Part shown: piece by piece, positions 30,860 through 40,264 of the stretch
Layout: every line of letters begins with the position of its first letter
Numbering within the stretch: position 1 is the first letter of the stretch
DNA from: an uncultured Clostridia bacterium
GTDB lineage: Bacteria; Bacillota; Clostridia; Oscillospirales; Oscillospiraceae
Direction of reading: 5' to 3'
Assembly (NCBI GenBank): GCA_947164825.1
Contig: CAMUYE010000006.1
Span: 1-51,645, forward strand
Length of the DNA stretch: 51,645 nt
Translations under genes and position numbers: made by a program
The notes under the pieces: model-generated
Told to the model about the DNA's origin: nothing
The model's input: only the letters and a program-made list of their open reading frames with translations
Databases searched by the model: none

Positions 30860-33800
30860 ATGGTTCGAGTTTATTATTCTACAGACTGGCGCACCAATAC
30901 CCGTCTGGCTGTGGAGCAGGCCTGCTCCGGGCCGGAGGGATCGAGGACTATCCTGATCGTTCCCGAACAAAACTCCTTTGACGCCGAGTGGGCGCTCTGT
31001 GAAGCGGGGGGCGACACCGTCAGCCGTCGAGCCGAAGTGCTGAGCTTTACCCGCCTGGCGGAACGGGTCTTCTCCGTCACCGGCGGAGCGGCTCTGCCGA
31101 GCCTGGACAAGAGCGGCCGAATGATCGCCATGGCTGGCGCGCTGGAACTGATGCGCCCCAGGCTCCGGCTCTACGGGACCCATATTTCCAAGCCGGAGTT
31201 CCTGGAAGAGCTTCTGCGGGTGGTGGACGAGTTTCACGCCTGCGGGTTGGAGGCCGCCGCCGTCCGGGAGGCGAGGGAAGCCCTTTCCGAGCCCCTGTCC
31301 GAAAAACTGGAGGAACTCTGCCTGATCCTGGAGCTCTATGATTCCGTTTGCGCCAACGCGGCCCAGGACCCCGCTGCCCGGCTCGACAGGCTGCGGGACG
31401 CCCTCTGGGAGAGCGATTATGCGAAAGGGCTTCATGTGGTGGTGGACGGCTTCACGGACTTCACGGCTCAGGAGCTCGCGGTGCTCGAGGCCTTGGCCGC
31501 CAAGGCGGCGGATCTGACGGTCTGGCTCTGCTGCGACAGTTTGCACGGCGGCCAGAGCGTTTTTGCCGTGCCCCGGGCCACGGCCCGGTCCTTACGGGAG
31601 CTGGCCAAGCGGGCGGAGCAGCCCTTCCGGGATGCCGCCCGGCTGACGGATCCCCGACCCGGCCCCATGGAACATCTGTCTCATTCGCTCTTTGATCCCC
31701 GGGCGGAAGCCTGGCAGGAGGAGACGGACCGCGTCGCGCTCCTGCCCGCCGCTGACGCCTCGGAGGAGTGCGGCCTTGCCATTGGGCGGATCCAGGCCCT
31801 CATCCGAAACGGCGTCCGCTGGCGGGAGATCGGCATTGCCTATACGGACGCGGGGAGCTTCGAACCCCTGCTGGAGACCTTGCTGGATCGCTTTCACATC
31901 CCCGCGTTTTTCTCCGGCGACCGGGACCTGATGCGCTACGGCGTGATCCGGGCGGTGGTCTATGCTCTGGAGGCTGCGTCCTGCGGGATGGAGGCCGAGA
32001 CGGTCTGTGAATACCTTCACTCCGGCTGTGCGCCTTTGAGCATCGATGAGGCCGACCGCCTTGAAAACTATGCCTTTGTGTGGGACCTGCGCGGCAGCCG
32101 ATGGGACGCGCCTTTTGATAAAAACCCCAGCGGCCCCACCCTGGAGCTCCAGACAAGGGAAGCGCTGGAGGAGATGCTGGCTCCGCTCAATCGTGCCAGA
32201 GAGGCTGCTGTGGTCCCGCTGCTCCGTCTGCGGGACGCACTGCGTTCCGCTCCGGATACTGCCGCGCAGATCAAGGCATTGGAGGCCTTTCTGACGGGCA
32301 TCGGTCTGGAAAGGACCATTGCCGAACAGGCGAAAACCATGGCGCTCAACGGGGAGCGCCAAAAGGCTCAGGCCCTGACCCAGCTCTACGAGCGGCTCCT
32401 GTCCGTCATGGAACAGATCTACGGCGTTCTCGGTACGGGAACGCGTTCTCCCGAGGAGTTCTGCCGCTTCTTCCGCGCCGCGCTGACGCAGGGCGCCGTG
32501 GGTACGATTCCCGCCACGCTGGATTGTGTGCGGGTGGGACAGCTTACGGCCATGCGCGGCGCAAAACTCTCCCATCTCATCGTCCTCGGCGCCTCCGACG
32601 GGCTCCTTCCCGCGTGGCAGGCCGGGAGCGGCCTCATCAGCGACGCGGAGCGCCGCCGCATGAAGGCCGCCGGTCTCCCGACCGCGCCGGACGGAGAGGA
32701 ACGCATCGACCGGGAGCTGCTGACAGCCTATACGGTCCTCACGTCTTCCACCGAGACCCTGACGGTCAGCTGCGACCGGGAAGCGCCGAGCTATCTCTTT
32801 ACGCGGCTTGCGGCCCTGTTCCCGGAGCGGAAGGATCCCAGAGCTCTGCCCCTGCCCGACGATGAAGCCGGGGCCGCGGCCCTGCTGGCCGGAAGGGGAG
32901 AGAGCGGACGGGAGGCCCTTGACGCTCTGCCGTCGCTTCGGACGGCTGTCAGGGCATTGGAAGAACGGTCGGCCTATGAGCCCGGCCGCCTGGATCGGCC
33001 CACCGTCGAAGCGCTCTACGGCGCCAGCCTGTCGCTCTCGGCCTCCAAGGTAGACAAGCTTGCCGCCTGCAAATACGGTTACTTTCTCCAATACGGCCTG
33101 AATCTCCGGGAGCGGAAGCAGGCCGCGGTGGATCCCGCCATGTATGGCACGCTGGTACACTATGTGCTGGAACACACGGTCGAGGACGTGGAGCGCGAGG
33201 GCGGCTTCGCGGCCGTGGCGGAGGAACGGGTGCTGGCCCTGGCCAGAGGCTGGTATGACCGCTTCGTCAACGAGATCCTCGGCGGTCTGGCTTCCTATAC
33301 GAACCGCGGATCCTATCTGATGGAGCGGAGCTTCGGCGAGGTGGAGCAGGTGGTGCGGGATCTGACCCGGGAGCTTTCTCAGTCCCGCTTCATTCCCACC
33401 TGGTTCGAACAGGAGTTCAAAGACAAAACGGCCATTCCCGTGACGGGCAACCTGGCCGTCGGTACGCTGATGGGCGTCGTGGATCGGGTGGATCTCTATA
33501 CCACGCCCGGAGGAAAAACCTATCTTCGCGTCGTGGACTATAAAACGGGCCGCAAGGATTTCGACTACACGGACGTCCTCAGCGGCATGGGTCTGCAGAT
33601 GCTGATCTATCTGTTCGCGCTGACACGGGAGGCTGCCCGTTATTACGGACGGGAGCTGGAACCCGCCGGCGTGCTCTATTTCCCGGCGCGCTGGGACGTG
33701 GAGACCACCAAGGGGCGCTTGGATCCCGAGGAGGCGGAGAAGCAGCGCCGGAAGAAGCTCCGCCGGAAAGGCCTGCTGCTGGACGTGGAAGAAGTGCTGC

Positions 33801-34135
33801 AGGCCATGGAACCCGGATCCGATCCCGTCTATCTGCCCTATAAAGTGTCCAAAAAGACCGGTGAGCGTTCCGGCGATCTGGCGGACGAGCATCAGCTCGA
33901 CCTTGTGGAGGGACACGTCCGTCATACCCTCGGCGCGCTGGCGGATTCCGTCTGGGAGGGAACCATCGCCCCGGATCCCTATTGGCGGGGAGAAGAGCAC
34001 AACGCCTGCCGCTGGTGTCCCTACCGGTCCGTCTGCCGGGTGGACAGCGGCGAGCTGCCGCTGCGCAGGCTCCGATCCGTGAGCCGGAGCGAATTCTGGG
34101 AAGCACTGGAAAAGGAGGCGAAAGACCGTGGCTGA
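30860..34135 (+). CDS. addB: AddB subunit of the AddAB helicase-nuclease
   Basis: 1091 residues. The N-terminal helicase-like core includes TILIVPEQNSFDAEWAL and FTRLAERVF, and the C-terminal PD-(D/E)XK nuclease includes LRVVDYKTGRKDF. The four iron-sulfur cysteines are at about 737 (AACKYGYF) and 1050, 1053, 1059 (CRWCPYRSVC), with the spacing known from Bacillus AddB. AddAB resects double-strand breaks and recognises Chi for recombination. The usual N-terminal Walker A (GxxGSGKT) is missing: the equivalent stretch reads YYSTDWRTNT, so this subunit probably does not bind ATP there. AAAGGAGG lies before the ATG. It overlaps addA by 8 bp. Confidence 0.94.
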   Translation: MVRVYYSTDWRTNTRLAVEQACSGPEGSRTILIVPEQNSFDAEWALCEAGGDTVSRRAEVLSFTRLAERVFSVTGGAALPSLDKSGRMIAMAGALELMRPRLRLYGTHISKPEFLEELLRVVDEFHACGLEAAAVREAREALSEPLSEKLEELCLILELYDSVCANAAQDPAARLDRLRDALWESDYAKGLHVVVDGFTDFTAQELAVLEALAAKAADLTVWLCCDSLHGGQSVFAVPRATARSLRELAKRAEQPFRDAARLTDPRPGPMEHLSHSLFDPRAEAWQEETDRVALLPAADASEECGLAIGRIQALIRNGVRWREIGIAYTDAGSFEPLLETLLDRFHIPAFFSGDRDLMRYGVIRAVVYALEAASCGMEAETVCEYLHSGCAPLSIDEADRLENYAFVWDLRGSRWDAPFDKNPSGPTLELQTREALEEMLAPLNRAREAAVVPLLRLRDALRSAPDTAAQIKALEAFLTGIGLERTIAEQAKTMALNGERQKAQALTQLYERLLSVMEQIYGVLGTGTRSPEEFCRFFRAALTQGAVGTIPATLDCVRVGQLTAMRGAKLSHLIVLGASDGLLPAWQAGSGLISDAERRRMKAAGLPTAPDGEERIDRELLTAYTVLTSSTETLTVSCDREAPSYLFTRLAALFPERKDPRALPLPDDEAGAAALLAGRGESGREALDALPSLRTAVRALEERSAYEPGRLDRPTVEALYGASLSLSASKVDKLAACKYGYFLQYGLNLRERKQAAVDPAMYGTLVHYVLEHTVEDVEREGGFAAVAEERVLALARGWYDRFVNEILGGLASYTNRGSYLMERSFGEVEQVVRDLTRELSQSRFIPTWFEQEFKDKTAIPVTGNLAVGTLMGVVDRVDLYTTPGGKTYLRVVDYKTGRKDFDYTDVLSGMGLQMLIYLFALTREAARYYGRELEPAGVLYFPARWDVETTKGRLDPEEAEKQRRKKLRRKGLLLDVEEVLQAMEPGSDPVYLPYKVSKKTGERSGDLADEHQLDLVEGHVRHTLGALADSVWEGTIAPDPYWRGEEHNACRWCPYRSVCRVDSGELPLRRLRSVSRSEFWEALEKEAKDRG

Positions 34136-37100
34136 TACCTTGACTGCCGCCCAGAGCCTTGCCGTAGAACGCCACGGCGGGCCCATCTTAGTGGCCGCCG
34201 CGGCAGGGTCCGGCAAGACGAAGGTCATTGTCGAACGCCTCATGCGGCAGATCCTGCGTGCGGATCGGGAATGCTCCGTCAATGAGTTTTTGATCATCAC
34301 CTTTACCAAAAAGGCCGCCGCGGAGCTTCGTGCCAGGATCGCCAGGGAACTGGCGGCCCGTTTGGCCCTGGACCCGGACAATCGCCACCTGCAAAAACAG
34401 CAGAGCCGCGTCTATATGACGCAGATCTCCACAGTCCATGCCTTTTGCGCGGATCTGCTGCGGGAATTTGCCTACGAGCTGGATGTTCCTGCCGATTTTC
34501 GCATGCTGGAACAGACCGAAACCGCCGCGCTGCGGGAGCGCGTCGCGGACGAGCTGCTGGAAGAACGCTACGCCGCCATCGGAGAGAATCCCGCCTTCCG
34601 CCAGCTTGTCGACGGCCTGGGGGCCGGGCGGGACGACCGCCGGATCCCGGGGCTGATCCTGGGCGTCTATGAGGCCGCCCAGTGCAACGTGGATCCGGCC
34701 CGCTGGCTGGACGAGAACGAAGCGCGGCTGGATTTGTCTGGCGTCAGCGGAGCGGAACAGACGGTCTGGGGCGCCTATCTGCTGGATGGGCTGCGCAGCT
34801 GCGCCCTGGAGCAGGCCGAGGCCCTGGACGCCGTCAAAGAAGAACTGGATCGCTGCGAAGGCCTCTCCAAATACTGTCCGCTCTTTGGGCAGAACAGCGC
34901 GGCCCTTCGCGCTCTGGCTGCAGGCGGCAGCTGGGACGCCATGCTCCGGGCTGTGGAAACGCTGGACTTTGGCCGCCTGCCGCCAGTGCGGAGCTGTGAG
35001 GACCCGGAGCTGAAAAATCGGGCTCAGGCGATCCGCAAGCAAGCCCAGGAACAGATCAAAAAATGGGCCGCGGAGCTCTACGGAAGCTCTGAAACCGTCC
35101 TGTCCGATCTGGCGCAGAGCGCCGAGACCCTGCAAGCGCTCTTTGCCCTCACCCGGGACTTCGGCGCTCGATACGACGCGGAGAAGCGCCGCCTGCACGG
35201 ACTGGATTTCAACGATCTGGAGCATCTCGCTCTGCGGCTGCTGCTGGAGCCGGACGGCAAAACCCCATCCGCCGCCGCCCGCCTCATCAGCGAACGCTAT
35301 CGGGAGATCATGGTGGACGAGTACCAGGACACCAACGAGGTACAGGACGCCATTTTCCGGGCCGTCTCCAGGGAGGGAGCCAACCGGTTTCTGGTGGGCG
35401 ACGTGAAGCAGTCGGTCTACCGCTTCCGCCTGGCAGATCCCGCAATTTTCCTGCAAAAGTACGCGGCCTATCCGGACGCCGACCGGGCGGAACCCAGCGG
35501 GCCGCAACGCATCCTGCTGTCTCACAATTTCCGTTCCGGCGAGGCGGTTCTGGAAGCCGTGAACGCGGTTTTTGCCCGCTGTATGTCTCCTGCCGTCGGC
35601 GGACTGGACTACGGCGAGGCCGAAGCGCTGCGGCCGGGCCGCCCCATGGATCCGCTGCCCCAGACCCAGGTGGAGCTGCACTGCCTTTGCACCAGACAGT
35701 CCGGAGAGGACGACGAGGCCCCGGAGAAGAATCGCGCCGAGGCCGCCTTTGCCGCGCGCCGCGTCCGGGAGCTGTTGGACAGCCGCACCCTTGTTCGGGG
35801 CGCTGACGGAACCCGTCCCGTGGAACCGGGAGACGTGGTGATCCTGCTGCGCTCTCCCAAAAATATCGCGGGCTTCTATCTGGAAGCGCTGCGCAGGCTC
35901 GGCATCCCCGCCTCCAGCGACACCGGGGAGAGCATCCTCGACGCCGCGGAGGTTCAGGCCCTGCTTTGCCTGCTCCGGGTACTGGACAACGCCCACCAGG
36001 ATATTCCCCTGACCGGAGCGCTGCTGAGCCCGATCTTCGGCGTCCGGGCGGCTGCCCTGGCGAAGGCCCGGAGCAGGGATCGGAAGGCGGAGCTCTGGGA
36101 GCTCGCCGCAGCGTCCGAAGACCCTGCGCTGCGCCGTGCGGTGGAGATCATCTCCGAACTGCGCCGGCAGGCCCGGCTGGTGCCGCTGCATAGCCTGTTG
36201 GAAAAGCTTCAGCAGGCCACCGGCCTCGAGGCGGTTTACAGCGCCATGGAGGGCGGACCCGCTCGGGTTCAGAATCTTCGCGCCTTCTTTCAACTGGCCG
36301 CCGCTTTTTCCGAAGGCGGGACGAAGAGCCTGCACCAGCTTCTGGAGTACGTAGAGGAGCTGCGCGCCCAGGGCGGCGTTTCCGTACGCCGTGCGCAGGC
36401 CAGCGCCGTCACGGTCATGAGCATCCATAAATCCAAGGGCCTGGAATTCCCCGTGGTTCTGCTCTGCGGGCTTTCCCGCCGGTTCAACCAGGAGGATCTG
36501 AAAGCCCCCGTACAGTTCCACAGCCGCCTCGGCGTTGGCTGCGCGGTCTATGACAAGCCGACCCACACCCGCTTCAGTTCCGTCGCCAGATCCGCCATCA
36601 GCCGACAGACCAAGGCGGAGAACATCTCCGAGGAACTGCGCATCCTCTACGTCGCCATGACCCGTGCCAGGGACATGCTGATTATGACGCACTGCGCCGA
36701 CGCGCTGGAGAGCCACATCCAGGGCCTTGCGCTCTGCCTCAGCCCGGAGACGATCAGACTCCAGGCAGCTCAGGCATCCTGTCTGGGAGACTGGATCCTG
36801 CTGACCGCCCTGCTTCGGACCGAAGCCGGAGCCCTGCACGAGATCGCCGGGAAACCGGCCGGAACAGCAGGTTCCGATTGGCCCTGGCGGATCGAATGGC
36901 ACGACCTGCCCGCCAAGACAGCCGCTGTCGCCGCCGGAACGGAGCCGTCTTTGAAAGAGCAGCCCATCGACGTTCAAGCCATTGCCGATCGTCTGGCGTT
37001 CCGGTATTCTCACGCTGCGGCGCAGACGGTTCCTTCCAAGCTTACCGCCACCCAGATCAAAGGGCGGGAGCTGGATCGGGAGGCCGATGACGGCGCGCCG

Positions 37101-37676
37101 AAAGAGGACTTCGCGCATCTCAAGCTGCGCAAACCCTCGCTGATCCGAAACGGAAAAGCGCTGACGCCCGCCCAGAAGGGGACAGCTGTGCATCAGGCGA
37201 TGCAGTATCTCGACTTCTCCAAAACAGACGGCCTCGACCAAATCCGGGAGGAATTGGAACGCATGGTTCGGGACGCGTTTCTGACCCCCGAGCAGGCCGC
37301 CGCCGTGAATCCGGAAAAGCTGCTGCGAGTCTTTGAAGGACCCCTTGGGCAGATGATCCGAAGCGCTGACCGGGTACTGCGCGAATTCAAGTTTTCGATT
37401 CTGACGCCGGCGGAGCGCTGGTACCCGGAGGCGGCGGGGGAGAAGGTCCTCCTCCAGGGCGTTACGGACTGCTGTTTGTTCCAAGACGGCTCCATTACGG
37501 TCGTGGACTTCAAAACGGACCGCATCCGGCCCGGACAGGAGGGGGAGGCAGGGGAGAAGTACCGTCCCCAGCTGGAAGCCTACGCGTCCGCCCTGTCCCG
37601 GATCTTCGGGCTTCCGATCACGAAAATGTATCTCTATTTCTTTGAGACCGACAGCTTGACGGAAGTGAAACCGTGA
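34128..37676 (+). CDS. addA: AddA subunit of the AddAB helicase-nuclease
   Basis: A 1182-residue UvrD-like superfamily 1A helicase with a nuclease tail. It has LTAAQSLAV (Q motif), Walker A AAAAGSGKT (about 23-31), FTKKAAAELRARI (Ia), MVDEYQDTNEVQDAIF (II), VGDVKQSVYRFRLADP (III), SIHKSKGLEFPVV (V), LYVAMTRARDML (VI) and a C-terminal VVDFKTDR nuclease motif near 1125-1132. Together with AddB it forms the dual-nuclease recombination complex. It starts with GTG at 34128, 9 bases after AAAGGAGG. It terminates at the bidirectional hairpin 37699-37736. Confidence 0.96.
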   Translation: MADTLTAAQSLAVERHGGPILVAAAAGSGKTKVIVERLMRQILRADRECSVNEFLIITFTKKAAAELRARIARELAARLALDPDNRHLQKQQSRVYMTQISTVHAFCADLLREFAYELDVPADFRMLEQTETAALRERVADELLEERYAAIGENPAFRQLVDGLGAGRDDRRIPGLILGVYEAAQCNVDPARWLDENEARLDLSGVSGAEQTVWGAYLLDGLRSCALEQAEALDAVKEELDRCEGLSKYCPLFGQNSAALRALAAGGSWDAMLRAVETLDFGRLPPVRSCEDPELKNRAQAIRKQAQEQIKKWAAELYGSSETVLSDLAQSAETLQALFALTRDFGARYDAEKRRLHGLDFNDLEHLALRLLLEPDGKTPSAAARLISERYREIMVDEYQDTNEVQDAIFRAVSREGANRFLVGDVKQSVYRFRLADPAIFLQKYAAYPDADRAEPSGPQRILLSHNFRSGEAVLEAVNAVFARCMSPAVGGLDYGEAEALRPGRPMDPLPQTQVELHCLCTRQSGEDDEAPEKNRAEAAFAARRVRELLDSRTLVRGADGTRPVEPGDVVILLRSPKNIAGFYLEALRRLGIPASSDTGESILDAAEVQALLCLLRVLDNAHQDIPLTGALLSPIFGVRAAALAKARSRDRKAELWELAAASEDPALRRAVEIISELRRQARLVPLHSLLEKLQQATGLEAVYSAMEGGPARVQNLRAFFQLAAAFSEGGTKSLHQLLEYVEELRAQGGVSVRRAQASAVTVMSIHKSKGLEFPVVLLCGLSRRFNQEDLKAPVQFHSRLGVGCAVYDKPTHTRFSSVARSAISRQTKAENISEELRILYVAMTRARDMLIMTHCADALESHIQGLALCLSPETIRLQAAQASCLGDWILLTALLRTEAGALHEIAGKPAGTAGSDWPWRIEWHDLPAKTAAVAAGTEPSLKEQPIDVQAIADRLAFRYSHAAAQTVPSKLTATQIKGRELDREADDGAPKEDFAHLKLRKPSLIRNGKALTPAQKGTAVHQAMQYLDFSKTDGLDQIREELERMVRDAFLTPEQAAAVNPEKLLRVFEGPLGQMIRSADRVLREFKFSILTPAERWYPEAAGEKVLLQGVTDCCLFQDGSITVVDFKTDRIRPGQEGEAGEKYRPQLEAYASALSRIFGLPITKMYLYFFETDSLTEVKP

Positions 37677-37698
37677 CAGGCAATCCCAAAAATATGAA

Positions 37699-37736
37699 AA
37701 AAGAGGTATCCGGTTTCATTTCCGGATACCTCTTTT
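37699..37736. terminator. Bidirectional terminator between convergent genes
   Basis: A perfect 15-bp stem AAAAGAGGTATCCGG (37699-37713) with 37722-37736 has an 8-nt loop, with A-run before and T-run after. It serves addA (+) and the foldase-like gene (-). Confidence 0.92.
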
Positions 37737-37763
37737 GAGTTGTTTGCTGCTGATCCTTTGGCT

Positions 37764-39302
37764 TTAGCTTCCGCTGGTGTTGGAGTTGAAGGTCAGATCC
37801 GTGTTGGCGTACTGCATCATATCTTCCACAAACACGATCTCTTTGGCCGAACCCATGGAGTTGGTCTTTTCTTCCCACAGGCTGTTCTTGACCAGAGTAT
37901 CCCGATAGCTGACCTCGTCGGTGGAGACGTAGCGGACCAGGTAGTAGGCGGTGTCGCTCTCGTAAGTGGTGAGCAGATCGCCGGCCTTGCGGCTGGCGTC
38001 GTAGAGCCAGGTGCGGATCTCTTCGACGGAGTAGCTGTGGGTGATGCCGGAGGTGCTGACAGTCTGGCCCAGCGCAGTGACGGCTTCGCTGAAAGCCTCG
38101 TCCGTCATGCCGTCCTGAACGGCCTTCACCAGAGCGTCAAACTTATCCTTGGCGCTTTGCTCGCCTTCCTTGAGCTCAGTGCCTTCCTTGTCCTTGGTGA
38201 TGGTGATCACGTTGGCGTTGACGCGGAAGTAGTCGTTGTTGTCGCGGCTGTTGAAGCGGACGGTACGGTAGGAGGTTCCTTCCTCGTTCATGGAGAAGAC
38301 CTCGACGTCGCCTTCCTTGCGTGCGGCGTCAAAGAGCCAGTCGGCGATCTCCTGATTGAGGGCAGCGGCGGCATTCGCCTTGTTGTTGCTGACGGTGTTG
38401 GCGTCCTCGGGCATTTCGGTCTTATAACCCTCGGCCTTTTCCTTGGCCTCGGCCTTTGCGGCGTCTGTAAAGACGGTCGTGGTGGGGGCCGTGGTGGGGT
38501 TCTCGCTGTCTTCGTCGCCTTCCGCGGGCTCGCTGTCGGCAACGGGCACGGAGGTGGATTCGGCGTTAACGGCGGCGTAAGTGTAATTCACCTGATCGAA
38601 TGCGTTGGGATCCTTGTCATAAGCGGCCTTGAGCTCTTCGGCGCTGGGCGCAAACTCCTCCTGGAGCTTGGCGTAGTAGGCATTGGAGTAGGCGTTGACC
38701 GTCAGATAGGTCTCGTAATCCTTGAGCTTGCAGCCCTCGCCGTAGTAGCGGCTCAGGAAGCTGTTCACATTCGGGAAGCCGTAGCTTTCCGCCGCGGATT
38801 TGATGGCGTCGATCTCGGTGTCGATGGCGTCCTTCTGCTCTTTGGTCAGTTCAAAACCGGCGTCTTCCTTGGCCAGAATGTAGTAGTTGTAGGCAGTCTG
38901 AATCGCGGTAGCGGCGTTGTCCTTGAAAAATTCCTCTAAGGTGCCTTCACCGAAGGGGTTATTCTGCTTGGAAACCGGAGTTCCGGCCTGAATGAAATAG
39001 GAGTAACCGTAATTGTACAGGGAAGAGGCATTGGAGTTGTAGAAGATATCGTATACGGGAACCGTGATCTTCTCGTCGCCCACGGTGGCCAGAGCGGCGC
39101 TGGTGTCATAGCTGGGACGGTTCACCAGGCTGATGACGGCGAAGACGGCCGCGGCGGCCACAGCGACGCACAGGACCACGATCAGAATGTTTCGCAGAAG
39201 CTTCTGCTTCTTTTCCTTGTCTTTCTTGGCGGCGATCGCCTTGGGGGAAAGACCCTGCTCCTCAAGCTCCTTGCGCTTCTTTTTGGATGCGGATGCGCTC
39301 AT
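37764..39302 (-). CDS. Membrane-anchored SurA/PrsA-like foldase or chaperone
   Basis: 512 residues. A lysine-rich cytoplasmic start (SKKKRKELEEQGLSPKAIAAKK) leads to one membrane anchor (about 37-60). A large extracytoplasmic part then begins VGDEKITVPVYDIFYNS, in the manner of SurA N-terminal chaperone domains, and continues with long helices (EEFFKDNAATAIQTAYNYYILAKE, LTKEQKDAIDTEIDAIKSAAESYGF). An acidic insert with SEPAEGDEDSENPT follows. Two related segments (EIADWLFDAARKEGDVEVFS and EIRTWLYDASRKAGDLLTTY) each precede a short strand region. No clear parvulin active site is seen, so chaperone or foldase is the safest call. It has its own TTGCAA/TATAAT promoter. Confidence 0.82.
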   Translation of the reverse strand: MSASASKKKRKELEEQGLSPKAIAAKKDKEKKQKLLRNILIVVLCVAVAAAAVFAVISLVNRPSYDTSAALATVGDEKITVPVYDIFYNSNASSLYNYGYSYFIQAGTPVSKQNNPFGEGTLEEFFKDNAATAIQTAYNYYILAKEDAGFELTKEQKDAIDTEIDAIKSAAESYGFPNVNSFLSRYYGEGCKLKDYETYLTVNAYSNAYYAKLQEEFAPSAEELKAAYDKDPNAFDQVNYTYAAVNAESTSVPVADSEPAEGDEDSENPTTAPTTTVFTDAAKAEAKEKAEGYKTEMPEDANTVSNNKANAAAALNQEIADWLFDAARKEGDVEVFSMNEEGTSYRTVRFNSRDNNDYFRVNANVITITKDKEGTELKEGEQSAKDKFDALVKAVQDGMTDEAFSEAVTALGQTVSTSGITHSYSVEEIRTWLYDASRKAGDLLTTYESDTAYYLVRYVSTDEVSYRDTLVKNSLWEEKTNSMGSAKEIVFVEDMMQYANTDLTFNSNTSGS

Positions 39303-39362
39303 TTGTTAATCAATCCTCTCAAAAAATAGCTTTGGTCCGTCTGTTTAGACCGATTGCGCCTT

Positions 39363-39391
39363 ATTATACTGCGTTTTCCCCAAACTTGCAA
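39363..39391 (-). promoter_or_regulatory. Promoter of the foldase-like gene
   Basis: On the minus strand, TTGCAA (39386-39391) and TATAAT (39363-39368) are 17 bp apart, about 60 bp before the ATG. Confidence 0.75.
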
Positions 39392-39458
39392 GAGAAAGTT
39401 TTTGAAAAATGCGAAAAGTTTTGAAAAACAGAACAGAAAAGAAGAAATCAAAAAGCAC

Positions 39459-39656
39459 AAAAAAACCCCGCCGCAGCCGTGTGCGCCCATTTATAACCTG
39501 CACGTTTCGGGCAGGTGGGTCGCTGCTCCAGGGCTTTACTGTTCCCAACGTCCGCGGGCAAGCCACGCGGGAGGTCTACAAACCACCGAGGAAACTTAGG
39601 CGTCCCGTAAAAAAGATGTGGGTCTAAAAGGGCACATCACGCACTCAGCAGGGTGT
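39459..39656 (-). ncRNA. ssrS: 6S RNA (SsrS)
   Basis: A non-coding stretch of about 198 nt on the minus strand. Its ends pair: ACACCCTGCTGAGTGCG...TGTGCCC at the 5' side, GGGCGCACACGGCTGCGG at the 3' side. A long, imperfect rod with internal loops lies between, ending in GGGG followed by seven T. Internal segments match what I remember of clostridial 6S RNAs: CCTCGGTGG, TTGTAGACC, GTGGCTT, GTTGGGAACAGTAAAGC and GGAGCAG...CCCACC. 6S RNA mimics an open promoter and binds the housekeeping RNA polymerase. The call is from pattern memory; a covariance-model search would settle it. The exact 5' end is uncertain. Confidence 0.75.
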
Positions 39657-39682
39657 TTTATTCAAATATTTTTCCTTATGAG

Positions 39683-39743
39683 CCTTCCCCTTGAGGGGAA
39701 GGTGGCATCGGGCGTCTCACGAAAGCCCGATGACGGATGAGGT
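39683..39743. repeat. Dispersed double-hairpin intergenic repeat
   Basis: CCTTCCCC-TTGA-GGGGAAGG (39683-39702) is followed by CATCGGGC...GCCCGATG (39706-39732) and then ACGGATGAGGTGG. The arrangement matches a family of intergenic repeats I associate with Ruminococcaceae-type genomes. With the 6S gene it accounts for the 457-bp space between coding regions at 39303-39759. Confidence 0.65.
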
Positions 39744-39759
39744 GGTGTCTTGTCCGCTG

Positions 39760-40050
39760 TTATTCCTCTTCGTCTTCTTCCTCTTCCTCTTCCTCGTACT
39801 CTTCCAGCAGAAGCTCGTACACCGCGGCCAGCTCGTCTTCGTCGGTGACGGCTTCCAGGATCTCCTCGCCGTCTTCCTCTACGACTTTCAGGACGCTGAC
39901 CTCCAGCTCGGCATCCTCGTCGAGTCCCGCCGGACAGACTCCGAGATAGGTGCTTCCCTGGTATTCCACGGAGCAGAGAACTTCCAGCTCATACTCCACT
40001 CCGTCCTCGTCGGTAATGGTGATATAATCGTCGCCGAACAGATCGCTCAT
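39760..40050 (-). CDS. DUF1292-family protein
   Basis: 96 residues, very acidic. It has DYITITDEDGVEYELEVL (residues 8-25) and YQGSTYLGVCPAG, followed by VLKVVEEDGEEILEAVTDEDELAAVYELL, which fit DUF1292 (Bacillus YrzB-like). The tail is a run of Glu/Asp. The function of the family is unknown. CGGAGG precedes the ATG. It has its own promoter and is divergent from lepB. Confidence 0.9.
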   Translation of the reverse strand: MSDLFGDDYITITDEDGVEYELEVLCSVEYQGSTYLGVCPAGLDEDAELEVSVLKVVEEDGEEILEAVTDEDELAAVYELLLEEYEEEEEEEDEEE

Positions 40051-40079
40051 ATATAATCCTCCGTTTGTTTTCTAATCCT

Positions 40080-40108
40080 ATTGTACCCGCTTCCCGTTGG
40101 AAAATCAA
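40080..40108 (-). promoter_or_regulatory. Promoter of the DUF1292 gene
   Basis: On the minus strand, TTGATT (40103-40108) and TACAAT (40080-40085) are 17 bp apart, 30 bp before the ATG. Confidence 0.65.
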
Positions 40109-40195
40109 GAGAAAAACCGTCGCCGCGAAAGGGCGTTTTCGGCAAAAATGAGGTCCCGTTTTTGTGCAGACCTACAAAAAAGTATAATTTGGGTA

Positions 40196-40224
40196 TTGGA
40201 ATTTGAAAGCAAATGGTTTATAAT
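40196..40224 (+). promoter_or_regulatory. lepB promoter
   Basis: TTGGAA (40196-40201) and TATAAT (40219-40224) have a 17-bp spacer. A second TATAAT at 40182-40187 lacks a well-spaced -35. Confidence 0.7.
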
Positions 40225-40264
40225 ATAAAATGAACAAGTATGAGCCCGTTCACAGGAGGCAGAT

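Noticed and set aside
39340-39630. Small open frames across the 6S region
   Set aside because: They lack ribosome binding sites and overlap a structured RNA with terminal T-run; none resembles a protein family.
39459-39656. SRP RNA or RNase P RNA
   Set aside because: The SRP tip motif (GGAAG...GCAG in the expected loop) and RNase P conserved cores are absent; rod shape and length fit 6S RNA.
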